DNA from: Flavobacterium sp.
GTDB lineage: Bacteria; Bacteroidota; Bacteroidia; Flavobacteriales; Flavobacteriaceae
DNA: 64,000 nt
NCBI RefSeq assembly: GCF_024710485.1
Contig: NZ_JANJUQ010000018.1
Span: forward strand, 25,408-89,407
Direction: 5' to 3'
A model generated the notes under the pieces. That model searched no databases. It was not told where the DNA came from and saw only the letters and a program-made list of their open reading frames with translations. Each line of letters begins with the position of its first letter. Within the stretch, counting starts at the first letter, position 1. The position numbers and the translations under genes were made by a program. This document shows positions 41,442-49,668 of this stretch, piece after piece.

Positions 41442-43307
41442 TTATCCTTTCAACCAAGCTTTATTCAAGGCTTCTTTGGAAGTATCCGAAAAACCATAGC
41501 CTTCAGTTTCTTCCATAGACAAGTTCACCTTTCCGTTGATGGTTTGCTCCTTACCGTCTCTTCTGATTTTAATGCTGATAGAATCGCCTACTTTCCAGTT
41601 CTGACTCTCCATAATCATGTCGTAAATCGTATCTAAATTGTAATTAGTATTATTGATGGCTAAAATAACATCGCCTCCTTTTAACCCTAAATTCGTCATA
41701 AAGTCGTTCAAAACCGGACTGGAAATCACCATTATTTCTTTGGTTTTACCATCCACTGTAATGTAAGGTGTGGATTGATCTTTCAAAAACGGATTCATCG
41801 GTACAGCCACTTTAACTTTAGCCACTCCTACTTTAGCAAAATACTCATCGTACGGAATGGGTGTTGTTCCGGCCACATGTGTCGCTAAAAATTGTCCGAC
41901 TTCTGGATAGGTATACTGTGTAATTTTGGCAAACAATTCGTCATCATCAAAAGGCTTCGAGGCACCATACTCTTTAGACAATTTTTGCATCAAATCTAAG
42001 ATACCGCGAGCACCATTGCTCTTTTCTCTGATGATAATATCAATACACATTCCAATCAAAGCGCCTTTTTCGTATACATTTAAGTACTGATCTTTATAGG
42101 GCGCCACCAATACATTACTACTCATTTCCGTAAAAGACATAGTATCGTTCATGGTAGCAGCATTGTTGATTTTACCCAACATTCTTTGGTAGAACTCATC
42201 GGCTTCAATCAACCCTTGATTCACTTGGAATAAATTGGCAAAATATTCGGTAACACCTTCATACAACCATAAGTGCTTAGACATCTTAGGGTTGTTGTAA
42301 TCAAAATAGTGAATTTCTTTGGAATGAATGCAAAGCGGTGTTACAATATGAAAGAACTCGTGTGACACTACATCTTTAATTTGTTCGCCCAAAGCACCGG
42401 CCGGCATCATTTCAGGAAAAACCACCGTGGTAGAAGTATGATGCTCTAAAGCTCCGAATCCTTTGGCATCAGGCTTTTGCATATCGGACAAATATAGCAA
42501 TACGGTGTATTTTTTATTGTCGTTAATCGCACCCATAAATGCTTTTTGAGCACGCATGGTTTTTTCTAAATCCGGTAAAAGTGATTGGGCCGAATGCACT
42601 CCGTTAGGTGAATAAACGCTGAACAAAATCTCCATTCCCTCCACATTGATAGTAACATAATCCGGTTTAGCATACATGATAGGATTATCGGTTAAATCGA
42701 AATATCTGCTTACATTAAAAGTATCAACAGTGTCGCTTTTATCAGAATCTACTAAAGAAGTCGCTCCGAAAAGATTGGCCGGATGCTTGATAGTCAAACT
42801 ATAAGGAATATCTAATTTCCCTTTAAAATAACCTACAAATCCGTGGTTGTTCAACATGAAATTTTTGCCTTCGTCGATGTTAGTCCCGGCCGGAGAGAAA
42901 ATTTCGTCTTTCCCAAAGCCTCTTCCCGTTTCAGTATCGTAAGTATCATTAACCCAATAGGTAATTTTAGATAAGGTTTTAGCATTGGCAATTTGCCATG
43001 AATTGTCGTCTGTTTTGGTAACTGTCAATTCTTTTCCGCTCTTGTCAAACGCTTTGAAATCTTCAATTAATTTACCGTAGTTGTCGGCCGAGTAAGTACC
43101 GGGAACCGTTTTGGGAATGTGAAAAACAACTTCTGAAGTAGTCATAGTTGGCGGTGTAACGGTCACCATTACTTTGTCGTTTTTTACTTGATTTAAGTCG
43201 ATAACCACTATAACCGGCTGACTAGAAGCAGTTGCTTTTTTTTGGGCAAATACTGTAAAACTGAACATGGAAAAGGCCAAAACAGCCGTCAACAATACTT
43301 TTTTCAT
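41442..43307 (-). CDS. M61-family metallopeptidase with PDZ domain
   Basis: A 621-residue exported peptidase (signal MKKVLLTAVLAFSMFSFTVFAQ). The M61 zinc motif is VSHEFFHIVTPLC near residues 313-325, with the downstream glutamate in LWLYEGVTEYFANLF. Residues about 25-190 form the beta-rich M61 N-terminal domain and a PDZ domain (VMTNLGLKGGDVILAINN) is at about 525-600. Bacterial M61 enzymes include glycyl aminopeptidases. A possible -7 element TACATTTG is 32 bases upstream of the start (minus strand 43346-43339). Confidence 0.93.
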   Translation of the reverse strand: MKKVLLTAVLAFSMFSFTVFAQKKATASSQPVIVVIDLNQVKNDKVMVTVTPPTMTTSEVVFHIPKTVPGTYSADNYGKLIEDFKAFDKSGKELTVTKTDDNSWQIANAKTLSKITYWVNDTYDTETGRGFGKDEIFSPAGTNIDEGKNFMLNNHGFVGYFKGKLDIPYSLTIKHPANLFGATSLVDSDKSDTVDTFNVSRYFDLTDNPIMYAKPDYVTINVEGMEILFSVYSPNGVHSAQSLLPDLEKTMRAQKAFMGAINDNKKYTVLLYLSDMQKPDAKGFGALEHHTSTTVVFPEMMPAGALGEQIKDVVSHEFFHIVTPLCIHSKEIHYFDYNNPKMSKHLWLYEGVTEYFANLFQVNQGLIEADEFYQRMLGKINNAATMNDTMSFTEMSSNVLVAPYKDQYLNVYEKGALIGMCIDIIIREKSNGARGILDLMQKLSKEYGASKPFDDDELFAKITQYTYPEVGQFLATHVAGTTPIPYDEYFAKVGVAKVKVAVPMNPFLKDQSTPYITVDGKTKEIMVISSPVLNDFMTNLGLKGGDVILAINNTNYNLDTIYDMIMESQNWKVGDSISIKIRRDGKEQTINGKVNLSMEETEGYGFSDTSKEALNKAWLKG

Positions 43308-43400
43308 GATAGAAAATTTTATTTTTGGAATATGTCACCAAATGTAAACAATAGTTACAATCGATTTTAACAATTTTAGGATTGATTAACTAAAAAACGA

Positions 43401-43682
43401 TTAACGCTTGGAGATTTTATTGTGCGTAATTTGTCTTTGAAGCGCGCATTTAAATCGGTCGATGCCGGAAACTCTTAACTTGGCATGCTTGGTACTTCTG
43501 CCCTGCACTCTTTGACGCCACATTTTAAAACTTGAAGGTTTCATTTCACGACGCATGATTTCGATGGTTTCTTGTTCGGATATACCAAATTGAAACTTGA
43601 TGGCTTCAAAGGGAGTTCTGTCTTCCCAGGCCATTTCTATAATTCTGTCTATCTGATCAGTCGTGAAAGTAGCGGATTTCAT
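43401..43682 (-). CDS. DUF2805/TIGR03643-type small protein
   Basis: A 93-residue protein: FTTDQIDRIIEMAWEDRTPFEAIKFQFGISEQETIEIMRREMKPSSFKMWRQRVQGR. The helix-turn-helix-like core, with WE(D)RTPFEAI and a conserved MWRxR, is the DUF2805 family. Role unknown; a nucleic-acid-binding function is possible from the basic C-terminus. It is the longer of two tandem paralogues, the other lying 53 bases upstream. Confidence 0.88.
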   Translation of the reverse strand: MKSATFTTDQIDRIIEMAWEDRTPFEAIKFQFGISEQETIEIMRREMKPSSFKMWRQRVQGRSTKHAKLRVSGIDRFKCALQRQITHNKISKR

Positions 43683-43703
43683 AGGAACAAAAATCGCGAT
43701 TAA

Positions 43704-43731
43704 ATAAAAAACTCTTGTTGAACAAGAGTTA
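43704..43731 (-). terminator. Intrinsic terminator
   Basis: AACTCTTGTT and AACAAGAGTT form a near-perfect stem (minus strand) followed by six Ts. It separates the two DUF2805 genes, just 4 bases after the first one's stop. Confidence 0.87.
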
Positions 43732-43735
43732 AAGT

Positions 43736-44011
43736 TTAATCAAATTTATTTTTGATGTAGTATTTGCTGTCTAAATCGTCGTCAAAATCATCAATAATAG
43801 GTTTAGGCTTGGGTTTGCTTCCGACAGCTTTTTTTTTCCAAAGCTCAAAATTATCTTTCGACAATCTTTTGCGCATTAATTCCGTTACTTCGTTTTCGGT
43901 TAACCCGAACTCCTCCTTAATCACTTCAAAAGGTTTGCGCTCCTCTTGAGCCATACTGACAACTCTTTCAATCATTTCGCTGTCAAATTCTGCAAGCTTA
44001 CTTTTTTTCAT
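43736..44011 (-). CDS. DUF2805 small protein, second copy
   Basis: A 91-residue paralogue of the gene at 43401: EMIERVVSMAQEERKPFEVIKEEFGLTENEVTELMRKRLSKDNFELWKKKAVGSKPKPKP. Shared pattern (ERKPFEVIKxEFGLxExEV...FxLWKKxxxGS) but with a distinct acidic tail (DDFDDDLDSKYY). About 40 percent similar by eye. It terminates separately, so the copies may have different expression. Confidence 0.86.
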   Translation of the reverse strand: MKKSKLAEFDSEMIERVVSMAQEERKPFEVIKEEFGLTENEVTELMRKRLSKDNFELWKKKAVGSKPKPKPIIDDFDDDLDSKYYIKNKFD

Positions 44012-44107
44012 TTCTGTAAAAGCATTAATAGATAAGATTTCAACTGACTAATTGTATTTCAATATTACTAAAAAAATTAATTAGTTGCTATTGGCACTAC
44101 TATTTTT

Positions 44108-44938
44108 TTATGCTTGGTCCTGAGGGGAACGGTATTTTTGGAAAGGAATATACAATAAATTTTTCAAATCGTTGTGCTCTTCGACTTGCATGTGTGTGTC
44201 TACTCCGTAAACCAATTGTTCACGATCTAAATAACTGAATGTGCCGAAAATGCGATCCCAAATCGAAAAAATGTTCCCGTAATTACTATCGGTGTATGGC
44301 AATTTATAGTGATGGTGTACTTTGTGCATATCGGGAGAAACCAATACGAAACTCATTATTTTATCGATTTGCTTCGGCAAGGCAATATTTGCATGGGTGA
44401 ATTGGGTAGCAACCACTGATAACGTTTGATACAAAAACACCATCCACATCGGACTGCCAACCAACAACACGCCTAAGGTGGTAAATACAAATCGAATAAC
44501 GCTTTCACCGGGATGATGACGATTACCGGTAGTCGTATCAATCCAAGTATCGGTATGATGAATGAGATGGAAACGCCACAAGAATTTAACTTTATGCTCC
44601 ACAAAATGTGCCAAGTAAGCGCCAATAAAATCCAACAATAATAAACCCGCTATGGCATACAGCCAAGGATTCATTTCGGGTAACCAATTAAGTAAACCAA
44701 AATTGTGGTCCACTGTCCATTGCGCGGTACTGATTAATATAAAAGCCAAACAAAAATTGACTACTATGGTTGTTAATGTAAAAAAGATATTAATGCCCGC
44801 ATGTTGCCATTTGTTATACTTGAATTTTACAAAAGGAACTGCACTCTCAATCAACCAAAACAAAGCAATACCACCGGCCAAAATCAAAGCCCTGTGCGAG
44901 GAAGGAATGGTGGAAAAATAATCGATTATTTCATTCAT
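44108..44938 (-). CDS. Sterol desaturase/fatty acid hydroxylase family protein
   Basis: A 276-residue integral membrane di-iron protein. Histidine clusters HFVEH, HLIHH, NRHHPGE and MHKVHHHYKLPY follow the HX3H/HX2HH pattern of the family, whose members hydroxylate or desaturate lipids. Four to five hydrophobic segments surround them (WLIESAVPF, NFCLAFILI, LLLLDFIGAYLA). A -7 box TATATTTG lies 17-24 bases upstream on the minus strand. In flavobacteria the substrate is often unknown; ceramide, fatty acid or carotenoid modification is possible. Confidence 0.9.
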   Translation of the reverse strand: MNEIIDYFSTIPSSHRALILAGGIALFWLIESAVPFVKFKYNKWQHAGINIFFTLTTIVVNFCLAFILISTAQWTVDHNFGLLNWLPEMNPWLYAIAGLLLLDFIGAYLAHFVEHKVKFLWRFHLIHHTDTWIDTTTGNRHHPGESVIRFVFTTLGVLLVGSPMWMVFLYQTLSVVATQFTHANIALPKQIDKIMSFVLVSPDMHKVHHHYKLPYTDSNYGNIFSIWDRIFGTFSYLDREQLVYGVDTHMQVEEHNDLKNLLYIPFQKYRSPQDQA

Positions 44939-44975
44939 AACGGTATTTTTTTATCAAATATACCAAAATCCGGAA

Positions 44976-45578
44976 TTATTTGATCTCTCGAAAAGTGAGA
45001 TTGATTCTCGGACCGATATGTTTGGTAGTTTTCGGAATTTGATGTTTCCAGAAGTGCTGCGTTGTTCCTTTAATCAACAACAAACTGCCGTGTTCTAAAG
45101 TAATTTTAAGTTTTTGTTCTTTGATAGTATTGTGTTGCAAATGAAAGGCGCGTTCTGCTCCGAAACTTACTGAGGCAATCACAGGATTTCGGCCCAATTC
45201 CTTTTCGTTGTCGGCATGCCAACCATTGCTGTCTTTCCCGTCTCGATAATAATTGAGTAGAACGGTGGTAAAAAGTGTTTCGCAAACGGATTCCACTTCC
45301 TCTTTAACAAACACCAAAAGTGGCGTCCATGGGTGCGGTTGCATTACTATATTTGAATAAGAATAAGGTTTGCCTTCATTACCGAAGAGTGCTGTCAGTC
45401 GGGGTTGCGGATGCGTTTTACCGTAAACCGTGATGGAATCCTGTTGCCACGGAATTTCGCTCTTCAAACGTTCAAAAAGCGCATTGGCTTTTACCAAGTC
45501 GAAGAAATTCGGGTAATATTCAATCTCGGCATCGGGCAGATTAAAGCTGATTTTCTCAGTCGAAAAAAGTGCATTCAT
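44976..45578 (-). CDS. AlkB-type alpha-ketoglutarate-dependent dioxygenase
   Basis: A 200-residue Fe(II)/2-oxoglutarate dioxygenase of the AlkB family, which removes methyl lesions from nucleic acid bases. The metal ligands HXD are in GWHADNEKELG and the second His in TTQHFWKHQIPK; 2-oxoglutarate-binding Arg in GPRINLTFRE at the C-terminus. MFGNEGKPYSYSN and LNYYRDGKDSN fit AlkB2/3-like bacterial proteins. It starts 4 bases after a -7 promoter box, so its mRNA may be leaderless. Confidence 0.93.
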   Translation of the reverse strand: MNALFSTEKISFNLPDAEIEYYPNFFDLVKANALFERLKSEIPWQQDSITVYGKTHPQPRLTALFGNEGKPYSYSNIVMQPHPWTPLLVFVKEEVESVCETLFTTVLLNYYRDGKDSNGWHADNEKELGRNPVIASVSFGAERAFHLQHNTIKEQKLKITLEHGSLLLIKGTTQHFWKHQIPKTTKHIGPRINLTFREIK

Positions 45579-45582
45579 ATCA

Positions 45583-45590
45583 CAAAAATA
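45583..45590 (-). promoter_or_regulatory. -7 element abutting the alkB start (possible leaderless mRNA)
   Basis: The minus strand reads TATTTTTG and then 4 bases before the alkB ATG (45578). Normal spacing from a -7 element to +1 would put the start site on or next to the ATG. An approximate -33 TTG is 24 bases away. Confidence 0.5.
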
Positions 45591-45623
45591 GTGAACTTTT
45601 AATTCCGATTAAGACAAAAAGAT

Positions 45624-46535
45624 TTACTTCTTCTTTAAACTAACGTTCATCATTACGATGGCCAAAATAATCAAAATGATTCCTATCCACTGAGAAAAAA
45701 CGACAGTTTCATTAAGCAACACATATGCCATCATCACCGATACCGGCAATTCTAAAGCAGATACGATACTTCCCAAACCAATTCCGGTTAGGGGAAAACC
45801 GGCATTCAACAACATCGGTGGAATTACGGTCCCGAATAACGCAATCAAAATACCCCATTTATAGAAAATATCAAAGTTGAAAGGTGTGTGTTGTGTGAAT
45901 AAAGCAAAAAATAAAACCACCACTGCGCCACCCAACAACATATACAAACTTCGCTGCGCCGATGAAACTGATGTAGCTACTTTATTGGCCGCATACATGG
46001 TAGTGGTAAAGGAAGCTGCCGCCAGTAGGCCTAATACAATACCTCGCCAGTCGAGTTCAAATTCACCGGAGAATAATTTGGTAGCCAAAGCCGTTCCGAA
46101 CAACACCACGAATACTGAAACAATTTTGATGTTCGAAGGCCTTTTCTTGTCCAAAACCATTTCTAAAACCACTCCCATCCAAACGGTTTGCATCAACAAA
46201 ACGATTCCAATAGAAACCGGGATGTACTTCACCGCCAAATAATAAAAAATACTGGTCAATCCGGTTGATGTTCCTAAAATCAATAGCTTTTTGATATCAA
46301 CCGCCGAAGCTTTTACCAAAGTATTTCCTTTGCGACTCTTTTGGACCATGTTAATCCCTAAAACCACTAAGATTCCAATTACAAATTGAGCCGTTATGAC
46401 TTCTGCCGGTGTGTAGTGTAATCCTTGTGAACTTACATCCGCATAGGCCAATTTCACAAAAGTAGCCAACATTCCGTAACTGGTTGCACCAAGGCCAACT
46501 AAGAAAACACCTTTCAATACATTGTTTCCAAACAT
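45624..46535 (-). CDS. EamA/DMT-family transporter
   Basis: A 303-residue protein with ten predicted membrane helices in two EamA repeats (about 8-145 and 160-300), e.g. LVGLGATSYGMLATFVKLAYADVSS and LGSIVSALELPVSVMMAYVLLNETV with the conserved Glu-containing Pro-rich loops. DMT proteins move small metabolites outward. The substrate cannot be told. It has its own promoter and lies downstream of a divergent-free intergenic region next to tRNA-Thr. Confidence 0.92.
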   Translation of the reverse strand: MFGNNVLKGVFLVGLGATSYGMLATFVKLAYADVSSQGLHYTPAEVITAQFVIGILVVLGINMVQKSRKGNTLVKASAVDIKKLLILGTSTGLTSIFYYLAVKYIPVSIGIVLLMQTVWMGVVLEMVLDKKRPSNIKIVSVFVVLFGTALATKLFSGEFELDWRGIVLGLLAAASFTTTMYAANKVATSVSSAQRSLYMLLGGAVVVLFFALFTQHTPFNFDIFYKWGILIALFGTVIPPMLLNAGFPLTGIGLGSIVSALELPVSVMMAYVLLNETVVFSQWIGIILIILAIVMMNVSLKKK

Positions 46536-46557
46536 AATCTATTTTTTAAAAAGCCGA

Positions 46558-46586
46558 CAAAGATAGAAAATCGGAATGGTTTTCAA
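46558..46586 (-). promoter_or_regulatory. Promoter of the EamA transporter gene
   Basis: Minus strand TTG (46586-46584), 18-base spacer, TATCTTTG (46565-46558): an exact fit to TTG-N17-23-TAnnTTTG. It is 23 bases upstream of the ATG. Confidence 0.82.
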
Positions 46587-46605
46587 AGGGGATATTGTAA
46601 AAACA

Positions 46606-46634
46606 AAAAACCATCACTAAATAGTGATGGTTTT
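46606..46634 (-). terminator. Terminator downstream of tRNA-Thr
   Basis: AACCATCACTA and TAGTGATGGTT make an 11-bp stem over TT or AA, followed by Ts, 7 bases after the tRNA 3' end (minus strand). The tRNA is thus a single-gene unit. Confidence 0.88.
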
Positions 46635-46641
46635 CTTATTG

Positions 46642-46715
46642 AGCCGATAGAGGGACTCGAACCCACGACCTGCTGATTACAAATCAGCTGCTCTAGCCAG
46701 CTGAGCTACACCGGC
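46642..46715 (-). tRNA. tRNA-Thr (TGT)
   Basis: A 74-base cloverleaf: GCCGGTG/TATCGGC acceptor stem (two G:U wobbles), D arm AGCTC/GAGC, anticodon stem GCTGA/TCAGC around TTTGTAA with anticodon TGT, variable loop AGGTC, T arm GTGGG TTCGAGT CCCTC. The T stem has a T:T mismatch at its second pair. No encoded CCA. Confidence 0.95.
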
Positions 46716-46730
46716 GTCTCAATTGTGATG

Positions 46731-46760
46731 CAAATATATTTTTTGAATTTTAATTTCCAA
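46731..46760 (-). promoter_or_regulatory. Promoter of tRNA-Thr
   Basis: Minus strand TTG (46760-46758), 19-base spacer, TATATTTG (46738-46731), an exact Bacteroidota-type match, 15 bases before the tRNA 5' end. Confidence 0.82.
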
Positions 46761-46783
46761 AATATTTTTGCATTTTTTTATAG

Positions 46784-47050
46784 CTATAAAGCGTTGATTT
46801 TTTCAATCAATTGATTAGCAACTTGTTCTAATTCGGCATTGATTTGTTTGAAATGCGCTTTTTTGTTTTCAACGTTTTTAGCATTTACTTTAGAGATTAA
46901 CGCGTCGAAAGAAGCGATGGCTTCGTCAATGATTGCATTTGTATTTTCAGAAGGTTTTCCGGTGGTTGTCATTTCGTAAATGTAAACCGCTTCAATGATA
47001 TCTCCCAATACAAAATTGATGTCTTTCTTTAAATTCTTAACACTTGCCAT
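46784..47050 (-). CDS. Small helical protein at the end of the idi-manA operon
   Basis: An 88-residue, wholly helical, charged protein (MASVKNLKKDINFVLGDIIEAVYIYEM to ELEQVANQLIEKINAL). No signal peptide or motif is recognisable. It follows manA by 54 bases on the same strand and is the last gene of a five-gene run. Conserved, uncharacterised proteins of this length are, from memory, common in Bacteroidota. Confidence 0.78.
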   Translation of the reverse strand: MASVKNLKKDINFVLGDIIEAVYIYEMTTTGKPSENTNAIIDEAIASFDALISKVNAKNVENKKAHFKQINAELEQVANQLIEKINAL

Positions 47051-47104
47051 TTTCTTGTAATTTTAAAATTTCGACAAAAATACGTCAAATCTTTAGAACA
47101 GCAA

Positions 47105-48067
47105 CTACGAAATATAAATTTCCAAAATCGATGCTTCTCCTTTCAACTGAAAATCAGTAATTACAGCGGGGAGCAATACGGTACTTCCTTTCGAATATTG
47201 ATAGGATTCGTCGCCAACCAACAAACTAAATTCGCCTTCCACACACATCAACACGCAAAAAGATTCACTAGTTTTTGAAAAGACAGCTTCACCGTTTAGC
47301 GGGATAAAATTAGTAGTAAAATATGGGCAATGCACCACTTCGTTGGCCATATTGGCTTTCTTATCGTAAAATCTTTGGGGCTCTATTTTATCAAAATTCA
47401 GTGCTTCCAAAGCTAAATCTACATGCAGTTCACGGGTATTCCCATTAGCATCTTTCCGATCATAATCGTATACTCGATAGGTAATATCAGAGGTTTGCTG
47501 AATTTCGGCGATGACTGTTCCGGCTCCAATGGCATGTATGGTTCCCGTGTTCAACATAAAAACATCGCCGGATTTCACTTTTTTACTATCGAGAATATCG
47601 AGTAGCGTTTTGTTGTGAAGATGGGCAAGGTATTCCTCCGGAGAAGATTTTTCTTTGAACCCTACTATCAATCGGGCATTCTCATCGGCTTGCATCACGT
47701 ACCACATTTCGGTTTTACCGAATGAATTATGCCGCTTTTGAGCCAATTCGTCATTAGGATGCAATTGAATAGATAAGTCTTCTCGGGCGTCTAAATATTT
47801 AAACAACAACGGAAATTGCTTGCCAAACCGGGCGTAGACTATATTCCCCAGAATTTCTGCAGGATACAATTCAATTAACTCATTAAGCGTTTTGCCTTCA
47901 AAAGCACCATTAGCTACAACACTAACATCGTTTTCAACAGTAGAAATCTCCCAACTTTCGCCGGTAATTTCAGAAGTTATGGGTTTGTTGAGTAAAGTTT
48001 TTAATTTAGTTCCGCCCCAAATTCTCTCTTTCAGAATGGGTTCAAATTGTAAAGGATAAAACAGCAT
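47105..48067 (-). CDS. manA: Mannose-6-phosphate isomerase class I
   Basis: A 320-residue cupin-type type I phosphomannose isomerase interconverting mannose 6-phosphate and fructose 6-phosphate for GDP-mannose and glycan synthesis. LSIQLHPNDELAQKRH contains the zinc-binding QLHPND; TGTIHAIGAGTV carries the later zinc His and substrate loop. The frame reaches TTG 48085, but ATG 48067 (MLFYPLQFEPILKERIWGG) is the natural start. It sits in the operon idi-queD-prx-manA. Confidence 0.93.
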   Translation of the reverse strand: MLFYPLQFEPILKERIWGGTKLKTLLNKPITSEITGESWEISTVENDVSVVANGAFEGKTLNELIELYPAEILGNIVYARFGKQFPLLFKYLDAREDLSIQLHPNDELAQKRHNSFGKTEMWYVMQADENARLIVGFKEKSSPEEYLAHLHNKTLLDILDSKKVKSGDVFMLNTGTIHAIGAGTVIAEIQQTSDITYRVYDYDRKDANGNTRELHVDLALEALNFDKIEPQRFYDKKANMANEVVHCPYFTTNFIPLNGEAVFSKTSESFCVLMCVEGEFSLLVGDESYQYSKGSTVLLPAVITDFQLKGEASILEIYIS

Positions 48068-48087
48068 ACTTGGTATTTTTGACAAAC

Positions 48088-48537
48088 TTACATTGTTTTA
48101 AGCATTTGCAGTGCTTTTTGAATGTGAATTTTCCCCGACATACTATTAAACACCAGCTGAACAATACCGTTTTTATCTACCACATAGGTCACTCTACCGG
48201 GAAGTAATCCCAACAAATCATTAGGAACGCCAAATAATTTTCGAAGTTTTTTATCAGAATCCGAAATCAAAATAAAAGGCAAACGATAACGGGAGGCAAA
48301 CTTTTGATGTGACTTTACAGAATCACTGCTAACACCAATAACTTCCGCTCTCAAAGCCTTAAAATCTTCGTATTGATCCCGGAATGAACAAGCTTGTTCG
48401 GTACAAACTCGCGTATCGTCTTTTGGATAAAAATAAATGACTAATGATTTTCCGTCATACATCTTACTGTCAAAAGCATTTCCATCGGTGTCTACAGCAG
48501 TAAAATGAGGCAACTTATCACCAACTTTAATTGCCAT
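48088..48537 (-). CDS. Peroxiredoxin (BCP/PrxQ family)
   Basis: A 149-residue thiol peroxidase. The peroxidatic/resolving cysteine pair is in DTRVCTEQACSFRDQY (VCTEQAC, five residues apart), the PrxQ/BCP pattern; DTRV is in place of the usual TXGCT. It reduces hydroperoxides using thioredoxin. It lies between queD and manA with 2-3 base gaps, so is translated in the same mRNA. Confidence 0.92.
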   Translation of the reverse strand: MAIKVGDKLPHFTAVDTDGNAFDSKMYDGKSLVIYFYPKDDTRVCTEQACSFRDQYEDFKALRAEVIGVSSDSVKSHQKFASRYRLPFILISDSDKKLRKLFGVPNDLLGLLPGRVTYVVDKNGIVQLVFNSMSGKIHIQKALQMLKTM

Positions 48538-48539
48538 GG

Positions 48540-48947
48540 TTATCCTTTGTAAGTCACAAAATTTCTTGGGGTTTCGTATAAAACCACTTCTAAGTCTTTA
48601 TCGGTATCAATATGCTTTCGCAGTTTGTTCCAAATCACCACTACTATATTCTCGGCGGTCGGATTTAAATCGGCGAACTCTGGAACGTCTAAGTTCAAAT
48701 TCTTATGATCAAAGGCATTTTCGATGTGTTCCTTGATCAAATCTGATAAAATCTTCACATCAATCACATAACCGGTTTCCGGATCAATAGTCCCTGTAAC
48801 CGAAACTATTAACTCGTAATTGTGTCCGTGAAAATTGGGATTATTGCACTTTCCGAATACAGCATCGTTTTGTTCCATTGACCAGTCTTTGCGATACAAT
48901 CGGTGGGCAGCGTTAAAATGAGCTTTGCGGGAAACGGTGACTTTCAT
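48540..48947 (-). CDS. queD: 6-carboxy-5,6,7,8-tetrahydropterin synthase (QueD)
   Basis: A 135-residue PTPS-family enzyme forming CPH4 in queuosine synthesis. Zinc histidines are in HFNAAHRL and HGHNYEL, the catalytic Cys is in FGKCNNPNFHGHNY, and the acid base in AFDHKNLNLDVPEF. QueD fits better than eukaryotic PTPS because of length and the GKCNNPNFHGHNY signature. Other queuosine genes are not in the window. Its stop is 2 bases from the prx gene start. Confidence 0.93.
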   Translation of the reverse strand: MKVTVSRKAHFNAAHRLYRKDWSMEQNDAVFGKCNNPNFHGHNYELIVSVTGTIDPETGYVIDVKILSDLIKEHIENAFDHKNLNLDVPEFADLNPTAENIVVVIWNKLRKHIDTDKDLEVVLYETPRNFVTYKG

Positions 48948-48979
48948 TGGGTTGTGGATTGTAAGTTATAAGTTATGCG

Positions 48980-49507
48980 TTAAAGCTTGTGGTCTTCCAA
49001 GTAATGATAAAATTCGTCGAAAATAATTTTGAACCAAACCGTATAAATATTAGGATTTTGAATCATGTCTTGTCGTACTGCTTCAATACACATCCATTTC
49101 CAAGTTTCTACTTCTTCTGGATTAATTTGTGGTTCATCGTTGTAGTACCCAATCATCACATGATCGAGTTCATGCTCGGTCAAACCGTTGTCAAAAGGTG
49201 CTTTATAGATAAAATGGAACAATTCTTTTAACTCGGTTTTAAAACCCATTTCTTCATACAATCGTCGGGTTCCGGCTTGAATATTGGTTTCCCCTTCGCG
49301 TTGATGACTACAACAAGTATTGGTCCACAACATAGGTGAATGGTATTTGTGATGCGCGCGCTGTTGGAGCATGATTTCGTTTTTACTGTTCAACACAAAA
49401 ACGGAAAAGGCACGATGCAATACTGCTTTTTCGTGCGCTTCTAATTTGTTCATTAATCCTATCGGCTCATCTTGTTCGTTCACCAAGATTACTTTCTCTT
49501 CTGTCAT
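48980..49507 (-). CDS. idi: Isopentenyl-diphosphate delta-isomerase, type 1
   Basis: A 175-residue Nudix-family enzyme interconverting IPP and DMAPP. It shows the two halves of the active site: CCSHQREGE (catalytic Cys in NTCCSHQREGE near residue 65) and the Nudix-like RRLYEEMGFKTELKELFHFIYKAPF. GLTEHELDHVMIGYYND provides the glutamate pair. It is first in the operon; a -7 box is at 49525-49532. Confidence 0.95.
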   Translation of the reverse strand: MTEEKVILVNEQDEPIGLMNKLEAHEKAVLHRAFSVFVLNSKNEIMLQQRAHHKYHSPMLWTNTCCSHQREGETNIQAGTRRLYEEMGFKTELKELFHFIYKAPFDNGLTEHELDHVMIGYYNDEPQINPEEVETWKWMCIEAVRQDMIQNPNIYTVWFKIIFDEFYHYLEDHKL

Positions 49508-49524
49508 AGTTTTTATTAAACGTT

Positions 49525-49532
49525 CAAAAGTA
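49525..49532 (-). promoter_or_regulatory. Candidate promoter of the idi operon
   Basis: Minus strand TACTTTTG, 17 bases upstream of the idi ATG, fits TAnnTTTG; the -33 position holds TTA, one base from TTG, at 20 bases. Confidence 0.55.
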
Positions 49533-49618
49533 CGAAAAAAAATCAGCGTCCCTAATTCTGCTGCTCGAACAACCGTTAAACTTTCCTTAAATCACTGTAA
49601 TTTGTAATCTATCAGACA

Positions 49619-49646
49619 TTGTAACACGTATTTAACTGTAAATTTG
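49619..49646 (+). promoter_or_regulatory. Promoter of the msrBA gene
   Basis: TTG (49619-49621), 17-base spacer, TAAATTTG (49639-49646): an exact consensus match 22 bases before the ATG. Confidence 0.82.
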
Positions 49647-49668
49647 TATTCGATTTAAAACGATTGCT

